A stretch of 64,000 bases of DNA, from the NCBI RefSeq assembly GCF_004123675.1, contig NZ_CP035417.1, positions 1,913,501 to 1,977,500 of the forward strand, written 5' to 3'. Positions 30,805 to 40,473 of the stretch are shown piece by piece. Position 1 is the first letter of the stretch; each line of letters begins with the position of its first letter. The notes under the pieces are model-generated. The model was given only the letters and a program-made list of their open reading frames with translations, was not told the DNA's origin and did no database searches. The position numbers were made by a program, and so were the translations under genes. Source of the DNA: Leisingera sp. NJS204. Its GTDB lineage: Bacteria > Pseudomonadota > Alphaproteobacteria > Rhodobacterales > Rhodobacteraceae.

Positions 30805-32017
30805 CGTGGAAAAAATCCGTGCCGACTTTCCGATCCTTGCGCGGGAGGTGAACGGCAAGCCGCTGACCTATCTGGACAACGGTGCGTCGGCCCAGAAGCC
30901 GCAGGCCGTGATCGACGCGGTAACACGCGCCTATTCCGAGGAATATTCCAACGTTCACAGAGGTTTGCACTTTCTTTCTAACCTCGCGACAGAGAAATAC
31001 GAAGCCGTGCGCGGTGTTATCTCCCGCTTCCTGAATGCAGGGGATGAAAACACTATCGTGCTGAATTCAGGCACCACCGAGGGCATCAATCTGGTCGCCT
31101 ACGGCTGGGCCATGCCGCGGTTTGAAGCGGGGGATGAGATCATCCTGTCGGTGATGGAACATCATGCAAACATCGTGCCCTGGCACTTCCTGCGTGAACG
31201 CCAGGGCGTGGTGCTGAAATGGGTCGACGTGGGAGATGACGGCAGCCTGGACCCGCAGAAGGTGATCGACGCGATCACCCCCAAGACCAAGTTGATTGCG
31301 GTCACGCAATGCTCAAACGTGCTGGGCACTGTGGTGGACGTGAAAGCGATCACCCAAGGCGCCCATGCCAAGGGTGTGCCGGTACTGGTCGATGGCTCGC
31401 AAGGGGCGGTCCATATGCCCGTCGACGTGCAGGATATCGGTTGCGACTTCTACGCAATTACCGGTCACAAGCTGTACGGCCCCTCCGGCTCGGGTGCGAT
31501 TTATATCAAGCCTGAACGCATGGCTGAGATGCGCCCGTTCATCGGCGGCGGCGACATGATCAAGGAAGTTTCCAAGGAGCAGATCATCTACAATGATCCT
31601 CCAATGAAGTTCGAGGCCGGCACGCCGGGCATCGTTCAGACCATCGGATTCGGCGTAGCGCTGGACTACATGATGGATCTCGGCATGGACAATATCGCCA
31701 GGCACGAGGGCGGGCTGCGCGATTACGCAATGCAGCGTCTGACTGGCCTCAATTGGGTGAATGTGCAAGGGCAAGCAACTGGGAAGGCTGCGATTTTCAG
31801 CTTTACAATGGAGGGTGCAGCGCATCCTCATGATGTTTCTACCATTCTCGACAAAAAAGGTGTGGCGGTGCGTGCAGGCCATCATTGCGCCGGACCGCTG
31901 ATGGATCATCTGGGCGTGTCCGCCACCTGCCGTGCCTCTTTTGGCCTCTACAACACCAAGGAAGAGGTCGACACGCTGATCGACGCGCTGGAGCTGGCAC
32001 ACGAGTTGTTTGTCTGA
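30797..32017 (+). CDS. sufS: Cysteine desulfurase SufS
   Basis: The 406-residue group II desulfurase begins [34 protein letters not shown]. The markers are [20 protein letters not shown], the PLP lysine in [13 protein letters not shown] and the active cysteine in the short [11 protein letters not shown] loop typical of SufS. SufS normally needs a SufE or SufU acceptor; none is in this window. It ends the operon and a terminator follows. Confidence 0.97.
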   Translation: [406 protein letters not shown]

Positions 32018-32040
32018 CGAGCTGCCACCGACCCGCGAAG

Positions 32041-32068
32041 ACGGCGCCCAATGGGCGCCGTTTTGTGT
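32041..32068 (+). terminator. Intrinsic terminator of the suf operon
   Basis: ACGGCGCCCA and TGGGCGCCGT form a near-continuous inverted repeat followed by TTTTGTGTTT, 24 bases after the sufS stop. Confidence 0.88.
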
Positions 32069-32134
32069 TTCAGAACTGAGGCAGCTGGGAACAGAAGTCT
32101 TCAGCTAGTCCCGGCAGCTTCATTTTGCGGAATT

Positions 32135-32725
32135 TCAATCATTCATGTGTTTGTCGACCATCCGCTGCACCATCGGCGCAAAATGCCAGTAGTCGGGCGT
32201 TTCCATGTCCGCGCGTTTGCCAGCCTCGTCCAGGTAGCGCACGGCGATGATCTGCTTGAGGTTTGGGTTCTTCTCCATCTCGGTCACTTCTTCCGCATTC
32301 ATCGGCCCGCCTTGCAGGTTCAGCGAATGCACGGAAGCCTCTGATAAACGGTTGAAATACTCGGGCTTGGTGGCGCAGAGATAGCGTTTGGCCGCCACAT
32401 GGTACCGCACGCAGTCGGTGATCACAGAAGGGAAGAACTGTTCCAGCACCTCGGCGCCGGCCTCCTCGTGAAACCGGTCTTCGGTGTCATCCATGGAGAA
32501 AGTGCCGAACTCGCTGGTGAAATGGCCAATATCGTGGAGAAGCGCCCCTACGATGATCTCTTCCGGCTGGTTGTTCGCTTCGGCGATGGTGGCGCCTTGC
32601 AGCATATGTTCGGTCATGGTGACCGGCTCGCCCAGGTATTCTTCGTCGCCGCGGCGGTCAAAGATATCGCCGATGAAGGCGACAATGTTGTCCTGGGTCA
32701 GTGTGCTGAAATCCGGCTTGTTCAT
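32135..32725 (-). CDS. tmpB: HD-domain mixed-valent diiron oxygenase, TmpB-like
   Basis: The 196-residue protein is of the PhnZ type. The HD metal ligands read His40 (TEHMLQ), His64-Asp65 (LLHDIGH), His86, His109 and Asp166. The Tyr30-x-x-Glu33 pair just before (EYLGEPV) is the marker that separates the PhnZ-type oxygenases from plain HD phosphatases. TmpB of Leisingera caerulea cleaves (R)-1-hydroxy-2-(trimethylammonio)ethylphosphonate to glycine betaine and phosphate with O2. Its start is three bases after the stop of the neighbouring dioxygenase gene, so the two are one operon. Assignment rests on these motifs and on the partner gene. Confidence 0.88.
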   Translation of the reverse strand: MNKPDFSTLTQDNIVAFIGDIFDRRGDEEYLGEPVTMTEHMLQGATIAEANNQPEEIIVGALLHDIGHFTSEFGTFSMDDTEDRFHEEAGAEVLEQFFPSVITDCVRYHVAAKRYLCATKPEYFNRLSEASVHSLNLQGGPMNAEEVTEMEKNPNLKQIIAVRYLDEAGKRADMETPDYWHFAPMVQRMVDKHMND

Positions 32726-32728
32726 TGT

Positions 32729-33916
<1,188 letters not shown>

Positions 33917-33960
33917 TCAAGAGAACGACGGAAATCGGGGTTTGAGGGTTAGGTTTTCTA

Positions 33961-34830
33961 ATGCCCAGGAAAGCGACCAAACAGGGCTTGCCGCCGCTTG
34001 ATTGGCTGAAGGTGTTTGAAGCAGCTGGCCGGCTTGGCAGTTTCACAGCTGCGGCGGAGGAATTCGGCGCCACACAGGCCGCGGTCAGCCAGCGGATCCG
34101 GAACCTGGAATCCTGGCTGGGGCGGCAGTTGTTTATTCGCTCGGCACGCGGTGTGACGCTGACTGTGGATGGCGAAAGTTACCTGCCGCTGGTTCATGAT
34201 ACTCTGCTCGCATTAGAACAGGGCACCGATAATCTATTCGGTCAAAGCGCCAGGGAGCTGAGGGTTGCGGCCTTGCCATCACATCTGGAGATGCTTTTGC
34301 TGCCGCGGCTGGGTCTGTTTTCAAAGACCTACCCGGACTTGCGCCTGGTTACGGAAACCGTTCCAAAACGACTTGAGTTCGAGGCGGCCGACGGGGCTTT
34401 GCACATCCGCTACGGACGCGGCGGCTGGCAGGGGCGCGACGGGGTCTTGCTGGCAAATGAAGTGCTGCAACCAATGACAGCACCTGGAAAAGCGGCCGGG
34501 TGGCGGCAGCTTCCGGTCATAGAATTGCGTGGAGAACGGCCGGGCTGGGCGGAGTGGGCCAGAGTGACGGGTGAATCGGAGCCTGATGCCGGTCCTGTGT
34601 CTGTAGACTCCATGGCGCATGCCTTGCGGACTGCCCGGTTGGGGATGGGTGTTGTTTTGGGATCCAGGGCTTTGGCTGCAAATCTCTTGCAAACAGGGCA
34701 ATTGGAATGCGCGCCTGCGCCGGAACTGGCTATAATTGAAGGTTATTGGCTGACTTGGCCGCCGAGCCTTGGCAAATCGCCACGGCAAAGAGCCCTGCTG
34801 GAGGCATTTAGCCAGGCACTCCGGCAGTAG
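33961..34830 (+). CDS. LysR-family regulator divergent from tmpA
   Basis: The 289-residue protein has an N-terminal winged helix (PPLDWLKVFEAAGRLGSFTAAAEEFGATQAAVSQRIRNLESWLG) and a substrate-binding domain with the GcvA/AmpR subgroup layout (PLDWLKVFEAAGR opening). It is transcribed away from tmpA across 98 bases, the arrangement expected for a LysR regulator acting on its neighbour, so it probably senses the phosphonate. The coupling is inferred from position. No clear T-N11-A operator stands out in the short gap. Confidence 0.88.
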   Translation: MPRKATKQGLPPLDWLKVFEAAGRLGSFTAAAEEFGATQAAVSQRIRNLESWLGRQLFIRSARGVTLTVDGESYLPLVHDTLLALEQGTDNLFGQSARELRVAALPSHLEMLLLPRLGLFSKTYPDLRLVTETVPKRLEFEAADGALHIRYGRGGWQGRDGVLLANEVLQPMTAPGKAAGWRQLPVIELRGERPGWAEWARVTGESEPDAGPVSVDSMAHALRTARLGMGVVLGSRALAANLLQTGQLECAPAPELAIIEGYWLTWPPSLGKSPRQRALLEAFSQALRQ

Positions 34831-35046
34831 GAATGCAATGCTGTGAAGCTTTACCCGTGCAAACAGCAGGGTATCTAAGGGCGTTTGAGGCACCGTAGTC
34901 AGCTTGCGGAGGAAGCAAAGCCGCTGGATTGAAACACAACCCACGGCTGCGGGCATTTTTGAGAAATCCTGAACTGGCGGTAGAAAGTCAGAGCCAACGC
35001 CATAGTTTCTCTCTTGCCGGTTATCGGCACAGCGGAGGGTGTTCTA

Positions 35047-36156
35047 ATGCGGGTGACAAAATATGCTGCGGCGGTGAGTCTGATTGCCGCAACATTTTTG
35101 CCCGGTATTGGGCATTCCTCTCCCGATGTGACCCAGGTTCAAGCACGGTTCCGAGCGTTGGAGGCGCTTTACTTCCTGCCGTTGGGGGCCTTCCCTGCAA
35201 GAGAGCTTCATACGATTTATCCGGGCGATCTGATTGATGTAGACAGAGGCACAAGGATCCAGGGGGCCGGCGGTAATAAGAAAAACACATGTTATCCTGC
35301 GCTTACGATTAAAGGTCCCCATGACAGTAAGGAGGCAGGGTTCTTGGGGACAATGAGCGCTGAACTGCTTGTCGGTGGATCAGGCGGCGCAGGGCCAGGC
35401 GGCCTCATAACTATCGACGCTGCTGGGCGTTTTGCGATGTCTAAACTCGCCAAATTCGACGTCGAACGTTTGACCCAAATGGATCCTTCTACCGGGGAAA
35501 GCGTATTGTATTATCCTGAAGCCACTCCGGAATGCAGCCCTTATGCTGACGTCCTGGCGTATGACTTCCGTGGGCGGGCGATAATCTCAAGGGTTTTCAG
35601 AGGCCGGGAAGTGCTGGTCGCGGGCATCTCTCTAAATGCAGGGGTCTCTGGCTCCATTGAAAAGTCCGAACTTTTATCGGTTCTTGAAGCCGCGGCTGGC
35701 ATTAGCGCTCTCCCTATTGATTCCGTGACGGTTTCGGCAGATGGGCGAAGCGCCGGCTTCAACGTGATTTCAAAGCCTGGAAAGGGACATCTCGCCCTGG
35801 GATATCTACCGCTGCATCTGAACAAGCGCCAAGTTGCCGCGGTGCATTATTCCCTGCAAGGCCAGCGCGGCACTGAACTTAGAAGTTTGGTCAATGCGGC
35901 GCTGAACACACCTGAACCAGGGGTATTTGCGGATATCGTTCAGGAAATCCGAGCGCTCTTCGGAGGTGAGCTGGACGATGAAGCTTGGGCCAACAGGTTT
36001 CTTTCAGCTCCGCCGGAACTTGCCGGCGATTTCATGCAACCGGCTGAGGAGGTGTTGAAAGCGTTTGGCGAGGAGGCTCCGGACTATCTACGCAGCCTCG
36101 CTTATTACGCGGCGGCAGCTGAACTATCCAGCGCAGTTCACGATTTTCAGGAGTAA
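35047..36156 (+). CDS. Secreted protein of unknown function
   Basis: This encodes 369 residues, starting at MRVTKYAAAVSLIAATFLPGIGHSS, a clear signal peptide; the 11 codons upstream of this ATG are unlikely to be translated. Two cysteines (NTCYPAL and TPECSPY) lie in the first half. A glycine-rich stretch LVGGSGGAGPGGLITIDAAG precedes mixed alpha/beta sequence, with a helical C-terminal quarter. I recognise no family. AT content and codon use are higher and less biased than in neighbours, and the gene lies between the tmp locus and tRNA-Arg, both hints of later acquisition. It appears intact. Confidence 0.65.
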   Translation: MRVTKYAAAVSLIAATFLPGIGHSSPDVTQVQARFRALEALYFLPLGAFPARELHTIYPGDLIDVDRGTRIQGAGGNKKNTCYPALTIKGPHDSKEAGFLGTMSAELLVGGSGGAGPGGLITIDAAGRFAMSKLAKFDVERLTQMDPSTGESVLYYPEATPECSPYADVLAYDFRGRAIISRVFRGREVLVAGISLNAGVSGSIEKSELLSVLEAAAGISALPIDSVTVSADGRSAGFNVISKPGKGHLALGYLPLHLNKRQVAAVHYSLQGQRGTELRSLVNAALNTPEPGVFADIVQEIRALFGGELDDEAWANRFLSAPPELAGDFMQPAEEVLKAFGEEAPDYLRSLAYYAAAAELSSAVHDFQE

Positions 36157-36253
36157 GGCGCAGGAGGCTTGGAGGGCGGGCATTCCAGCACAGTATAGGC
36201 AACAATCGCTGGTATCCTGGATGGACAGGTATAGGTAGATTTTCAGGGGATTT

Positions 36254-36330
<77 letters not shown>

Positions 36331-36445
36331 GTTGTTAAAGCGGGGTATAACCGTGCTTCGCAGCCTCTGCAACGGGAAAAACCGGCTGTTTACAATTTCA
36401 TGGCCAAAGCTGGAGGCGTTCCGGGCTGGCGTGTGTTCTCAAACC

Positions 36446-36475
36446 TAAAAAGCCCGCACTAGAATATGCGGGCTT
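36446..36475 (-). terminator. Intrinsic terminator of the DUF882 gene
   Basis: On the minus strand AAGCCCGCA and TGCGGGCTT form a 9-bp stem with an 8-base loop, followed by TTTTTA. It lies 24 bases after the gene stop. Confidence 0.88.
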
Positions 36476-36498
36476 GCATTCTTGCAAAGATATGGCAG

Positions 36499-37074
36499 TC
36501 AGCCGCGCCAGGTGCGAACAACACCGCAATCCATATGCACGAAATTCGAACGCTGGTACTTACCGACACCGCCGGCGTGGCAGGCCTCGGCGGCCTTTGC
36601 CATTTGCGACACTGACCGTGATGCCAGCCGCAGATCTGCAGCCTGGCCGCGCATATGCAGGGAGTTTTTTGCAACTCCGCGTGAGCGGCTGCGCAGCATT
36701 GCATTGGTTTTCGGGCTGCGGTAGCCGGACAGCAGCATAAAGGGCTCGTTCACATCCAGCAGATTGTGCGATGCGGCCATGATATCAATGGTGCGAAGGT
36801 CCATGTCTTTGACCTGATCCGTCCGCCAATCGCGCATGAAATGATTGACTTCCCTGACCGCGTCTTTGATGTACTGGCCGTCGATCCAGTAGACCATGTC
36901 CAGACGTTCGCCGGTACGGCCGGAATACATGCGGATCCGGCGGATATCACCGCCGCCTCGCAAGAAGCCTGCTGCATTGGAAAAAGTCGGGGCTGCTGCC
37001 ACTGCGGTTGCAGCAAATACACCCAAAAGAGAACGCCGGGAGATCCCCGTGCCCGTGGTTTTCGCCATTTTCAC
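36499..37074 (-). CDS. DUF882/YcbK-family peptidoglycan peptidase-like protein, Tat-exported
   Basis: This encodes 191 residues. The N terminus GISRRSLLGVFAATAVAAAP has the twin-arginine motif and hydrophobic core of a Tat signal. The mature domain is of the peptidase M15/DUF882 type: the zinc ligands are visible in SGYRSPKTN-x-LHMRGQAAD (His and Asp) and NFVHMDCG (His). Relatives such as E. coli MepK cleave 3,3 cross-links made by L,D-transpeptidases. An L,D-transpeptidase gene is divergent next door, which supports a role in remodelling those cross-links. The start could also be the Met two codons later. Confidence 0.9.
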   Translation of the reverse strand: MKMAKTTGTGISRRSLLGVFAATAVAAAPTFSNAAGFLRGGGDIRRIRMYSGRTGERLDMVYWIDGQYIKDAVREVNHFMRDWRTDQVKDMDLRTIDIMAASHNLLDVNEPFMLLSGYRSPKTNAMLRSRSRGVAKNSLHMRGQAADLRLASRSVSQMAKAAEACHAGGVGKYQRSNFVHMDCGVVRTWRG

Positions 37075-37417
37075 TGCGCCGTCCCGTACGCTTCTAGTCC
37101 TGCCTAATCGCCCGATGTTACGGGCTCGCCAACTGTCTTAGTTAACGTGCGGCATGTATGGCACAGCCTGAATCTGGTTCCAACATTTCTTTGCCGCACT
37201 AGAACGGATAGCCCGTTTTTCGGCAATTTCTTGCGCAAAAGGGGAGGGGCATGGAACTTTTCCCCGCGACTGTTGCAACAGGGCTTCTTAGACGCGGCAT
37301 CGGTGCATCAATGTTAACATTTCGCAAATGTGAATGGACAACACCGGCTGGCATTTACCAGAATTTCAGATAGGCACCGCTACGATTAGTAAAAAAACGG
37401 CTCAAGGACCGGATATT
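37075..37417. other. Divergent promoter region, DUF882 / L,D-transpeptidase
   Basis: These 343 bases are AT-richer than the surroundings and carry no gene. They should hold promoters for both flanking genes. A perfect 12-bp palindrome, CTGTTGCAACAG, lies at 37270-37281 and is the best operator candidate. Confidence 0.5.
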
Positions 37418-39046
37418 ATGACGCGCGCATCCGCAGGAAACTTTTTGCCGGGGATTAAGGCAGGGCTGTTTGCCCTGGCCTTGGGCAGCCTGACCGCGGG
37501 GACTGTTTCCAGTTCAGCGCAGGCTGAAATTTCGGCGGCTTTCCGCCAAGCAGTGGCTGAAGCCGCCTCCGGCAGCGATGCCGTGGCCAAATTCTACCGC
37601 GAAAACGGATATCAGGCGATTTGGACAGGCACGGATGAGGCGTCGCGCCAGCGCCGAACCGCCTTGTTAGCGGCGTTGAACGAAACCAACGCCCATGGGC
37701 TGCCGGACCGTTCAGCCGAGGTCAGCGCGCTGCTGCAGCAAATGCGCGGCGTTCGCACCACACGTGATATCGGCACCATCGAGGCCACGCTTAGCCAGGC
37801 ACTGGTGGACTATGCGACAGACCTGCAAACCGGCCTGCTGGTGCCGTCGCGGATCGACGATGGCATGGTGCGCAAGAAACATACGGTTGACGGGACCGGC
37901 TTTCTGGAGGGCATCCGGGATCAGCAGCCTTATGCTTATATGCGCAGCCTGGTGCCTGCTTCGCCGCAATACCGCGGTTTGATGCGCGAAAAACTGCGGC
38001 TGGAGCAGATCCTTGCGGCGGGCGGCTGGGGGCCGGGTGTCAACGCCAAGAAACTGGAACCTGGTGATCAGGGGCCGGCTGTCATTGCCCTGCGGAACCG
38101 TCTGATGGCGATGGGGTATTTGCAGCGGAGCGCTGCACGCAGCTATGACGCCGCGCTGGAACAGGCTGTGCAAAGCTTCCAATCCGATCATGGATTGGAA
38201 ACCGACGGCGTGGCTGGCGCTGGCACAATCGCCGAGGTAAACAAACCTGTCTCCAACCGCTTGAAGTCCATAATCATCGCGATGGAGCGTGAGCGCTGGC
38301 TGACACCCGACCGGGGTGAGCGGCACATTCTGGTCAACCAGACCGACTTCACCGCCAAGATCGTTGATAATGGCGATGTGACCTTTGAAACCCGTTCGGT
38401 AATCGGCAAGAATACACATGACCGCCGCAGCCCGGAATTCTCCGACGAGATGGAGCATATGGTGATCAACCCGAGCTGGTATGTGCCGCGCTCGATCATC
38501 ACCAAGGAGTATCTGCCCAAGCTGCAGAGCAACCCTAATGCGGTCGGCCATATCCAAATCACCGATCGGCGCGGCCGGGTGGTAAACCGAGGGTCCGCTG
38601 ATTTTTCACAGTATACTGCGCGGAACTTTCCGTTCTCCATGCGGCAGCCCCCCAGCAGCCGCAACGCGCTGGGACTGGTCAAATTCATGTTCCCGAACAA
38701 ATACAACATCTATCTGCACGACACCCCGCAAAAGAGCCTGTTTGCCCGCGAAGTGCGCGCTTTCTCGCATGGCTGCATCCGGCTGGCGCAACCGTTTGAA
38801 TTCGCCTACGCATTGCTGGCCAAGCAAAGCGAAAACCCGAAAGATTTCTTCCACCGTATCCTGAGCAGCGGCAAGGAAACCAAGGTGGCGCTGGAACATA
38901 AGGTTCCGGTGCATATCATCTACCGGACCGCCGTTGTGTCCAGCAAAGGCCGCGCGGAGTTCCGCCGTGATGTCTATGGCCGCGACGCCAAGATCTGGGC
39001 GGCGCTGGAGCGGGCGGGGGTGGTGCTGCCCGGCGTTCAAGGGTAA
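37418..39046 (+). CDS. L,D-transpeptidase, YcbB type
   Basis: The 542-residue periplasmic enzyme forms 3,3 cross-links in peptidoglycan. I start at MTRASAGNFLPGIKAGLFALALG, which gives a signal peptide ending near AQA at about residue 33; the frame extends 28 codons further up. A scaffold domain with YRENGYQAIW leads to a peptidoglycan-binding domain (LEPGDQGPAVIALRNRLMAMGYL) and the YkuD catalytic domain with Cys453 in AFSHGCIRL and its His in YLHDTPQ. The layout and length match YcbB/LdtD. It faces a DUF882 peptidase gene. Confidence 0.94.
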   Translation: MTRASAGNFLPGIKAGLFALALGSLTAGTVSSSAQAEISAAFRQAVAEAASGSDAVAKFYRENGYQAIWTGTDEASRQRRTALLAALNETNAHGLPDRSAEVSALLQQMRGVRTTRDIGTIEATLSQALVDYATDLQTGLLVPSRIDDGMVRKKHTVDGTGFLEGIRDQQPYAYMRSLVPASPQYRGLMREKLRLEQILAAGGWGPGVNAKKLEPGDQGPAVIALRNRLMAMGYLQRSAARSYDAALEQAVQSFQSDHGLETDGVAGAGTIAEVNKPVSNRLKSIIIAMERERWLTPDRGERHILVNQTDFTAKIVDNGDVTFETRSVIGKNTHDRRSPEFSDEMEHMVINPSWYVPRSIITKEYLPKLQSNPNAVGHIQITDRRGRVVNRGSADFSQYTARNFPFSMRQPPSSRNALGLVKFMFPNKYNIYLHDTPQKSLFAREVRAFSHGCIRLAQPFEFAYALLAKQSENPKDFFHRILSSGKETKVALEHKVPVHIIYRTAVVSSKGRAEFRRDVYGRDAKIWAALERAGVVLPGVQG

Positions 39047-39085
39047 GTAGCAGGCCCACACAGGATTATTCTGAAAGGGCCTGCC

Positions 39086-40159
39086 ATGTTCACTATCCGC
39101 CAGATCGCTGAGTCCCTGGGAATTGAAGCACAGGGCGACCTGGACCTGAAAATTGCGGGCGCGGCGGAGCCGCAGGATGCAAAGGCAGATCAGATTGCCA
39201 TGGCCATGGCGCCGAAATACGCCGATGGCCTGACGGCAGGCGGGGCGCAGGCCGCGGTGCTGTGGGAGGGGGCGGACTGGCAAGCCTTCGGACTGAAAGC
39301 CGCGATTTTTGCGCCGCGTCCGCGCCTGACCCTGTCCGGCGTGACCGCCATTCTGGACCGCGGCCAGGGTTTCGCTGCCGGTATTCACCCCTCTGCAGTG
39401 ATCGACCCCACGGCTAAGCTGGGAGAGGACGTGTCGGTTGGCCCGCTGGCTGTCATCGGTGCCGGCGCCGAAATCGGTGCCCGTTCGGTCATCGGTCCGC
39501 ATTGCTACATCGGAACAGATGCGGTGATTGGCGAGGACGCCCAGTTGCGCGAAATGGTCTCGATCGGCGCCCGGGCAACCATCGGCGACCGTTTCCGCGC
39601 CCAGCCTGGCGCACGTGTCGGCGGCGATGGTTTTTCATATGTCACACCCGAAGTTTCCGGCGCTGAAAACGCCCGCAAGACTATGGGCGATCAGGGCGAA
39701 GCCAGGGCGCAGGCCTGGGTCCGCATCCACTCTTTGGGGGCGGTCACCATTGGCGATGACGTGGAAATCGGCTCCAACTGCACTTTGGACAACGGCACCA
39801 TCCGCGATACGGTGATCGGCAATGGCAGCAAGCTCGACAATCAGGTGCATGTGGGCCACAACACCCGGGTCGGGAATGATTGCCTGCTATGCGGCCAGAC
39901 CGGCATTTCCGGCTCTGTTGATGTCGGCAACAATGTGGTGCTGGGCGGCCAATGCGGCGTGGTCGACAATATTTTCATCGGCGACGGGGTGATCGCCGGC
40001 GGCGGCACCAAGATCCTGTCGAACGTGCCCGCGGGCCGGGTGATCATGGGCTATCCCAGCGTCAAGATGGAGACCCACACTGAGATGTATAAAGCACAAC
40101 GCCGCCTGCCGCGTTTGATGCGTGACATCGAATTGTTAAAAAAGGCTGTTTTCAAGTAA
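39086..40159 (+). CDS. lpxD: UDP-3-O-acylglucosamine N-acyltransferase LpxD
   Basis: The 357-residue third enzyme of lipid A synthesis transfers a 3-hydroxyacyl chain from ACP. The N-terminal uridine-binding domain (residues 1-100) precedes a left-handed beta-helix of hexapeptide repeats, with the catalytic His in [15 protein letters not shown] and the closing [23 protein letters not shown]. The usual fabZ-lpxA neighbours are absent; instead an ACP and a ketosynthase gene follow, with 48 and 8 base gaps. Confidence 0.96.
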   Translation: MFTIRQIAESLGIEAQGDLDLKIAGAAEPQDAKADQIAMAMAPKYADGLTAGGAQAAVLWEGADWQAFGLKAAIFAPRPRLTLSGVTAILDRGQGFAAGIHPSAVIDPTAKLGEDVSVGPLAVIGAGAEIGARSVIGPHCYIGTDAVIGEDAQLREMVSIGARATIGDRFRAQPGARVGGDGFSYVTPEVSGAENARKTMGDQGEARAQAWVRIHSLGAVTIGDDVEIGSNCTLDNGTIRDTVIGNGSKLDNQVHVGHNTRVGNDCLLCGQTGISGSVDVGNNVVLGGQCGVVDNIFIGDGVIAGGGTKILSNVPAGRVIMGYPSVKMETHTEMYKAQRRLPRLMRDIELLKKAVFK

Positions 40160-40207
40160 CGGCGGAATTACTACATCTGCCTCAGCCACAACGTCGGGGA
40201 TCTTCAC

Positions 40208-40465
40208 ATGAGCACGCAGGACAAGGTCATTGCAATTATTGCCGAACAGGCGGTTCTTGAGCCGTCGGATGTGACCCTAGACAGCACGTTGGAGGATCTG
40301 GGCATTGATAGCCTGGGCCTGGTGGAAAGCATCTTTGCCATTGAAGAGGAGTTTGATGTTTCAATCCCTTTCAATGCCAATGAACCCGAAAACAGTGATT
40401 TCAACATTTCCAATGTCGCGGCGATCGTCGAAGGCATCGACAAGCTGATTTTGGAAAAAGCGTAA
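40208..40465 (+). CDS. Acyl carrier protein
   Basis: This encodes 85 residues with the phosphopantetheine serine Ser35 in LGIDSLGLVESIF. It is clearly different from housekeeping AcpP (no DSLDTVE) and ends in a Leu/Lys helix. It lies between lpxD and a ketosynthase gene, so it is probably a dedicated carrier for a special acyl chain, perhaps one used on lipid A. That role is inference from position. Confidence 0.9.
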   Translation: MSTQDKVIAIIAEQAVLEPSDVTLDSTLEDLGIDSLGLVESIFAIEEEFDVSIPFNANEPENSDFNISNVAAIVEGIDKLILEKA

Positions 40466-40473
40466 GAAAGCCG

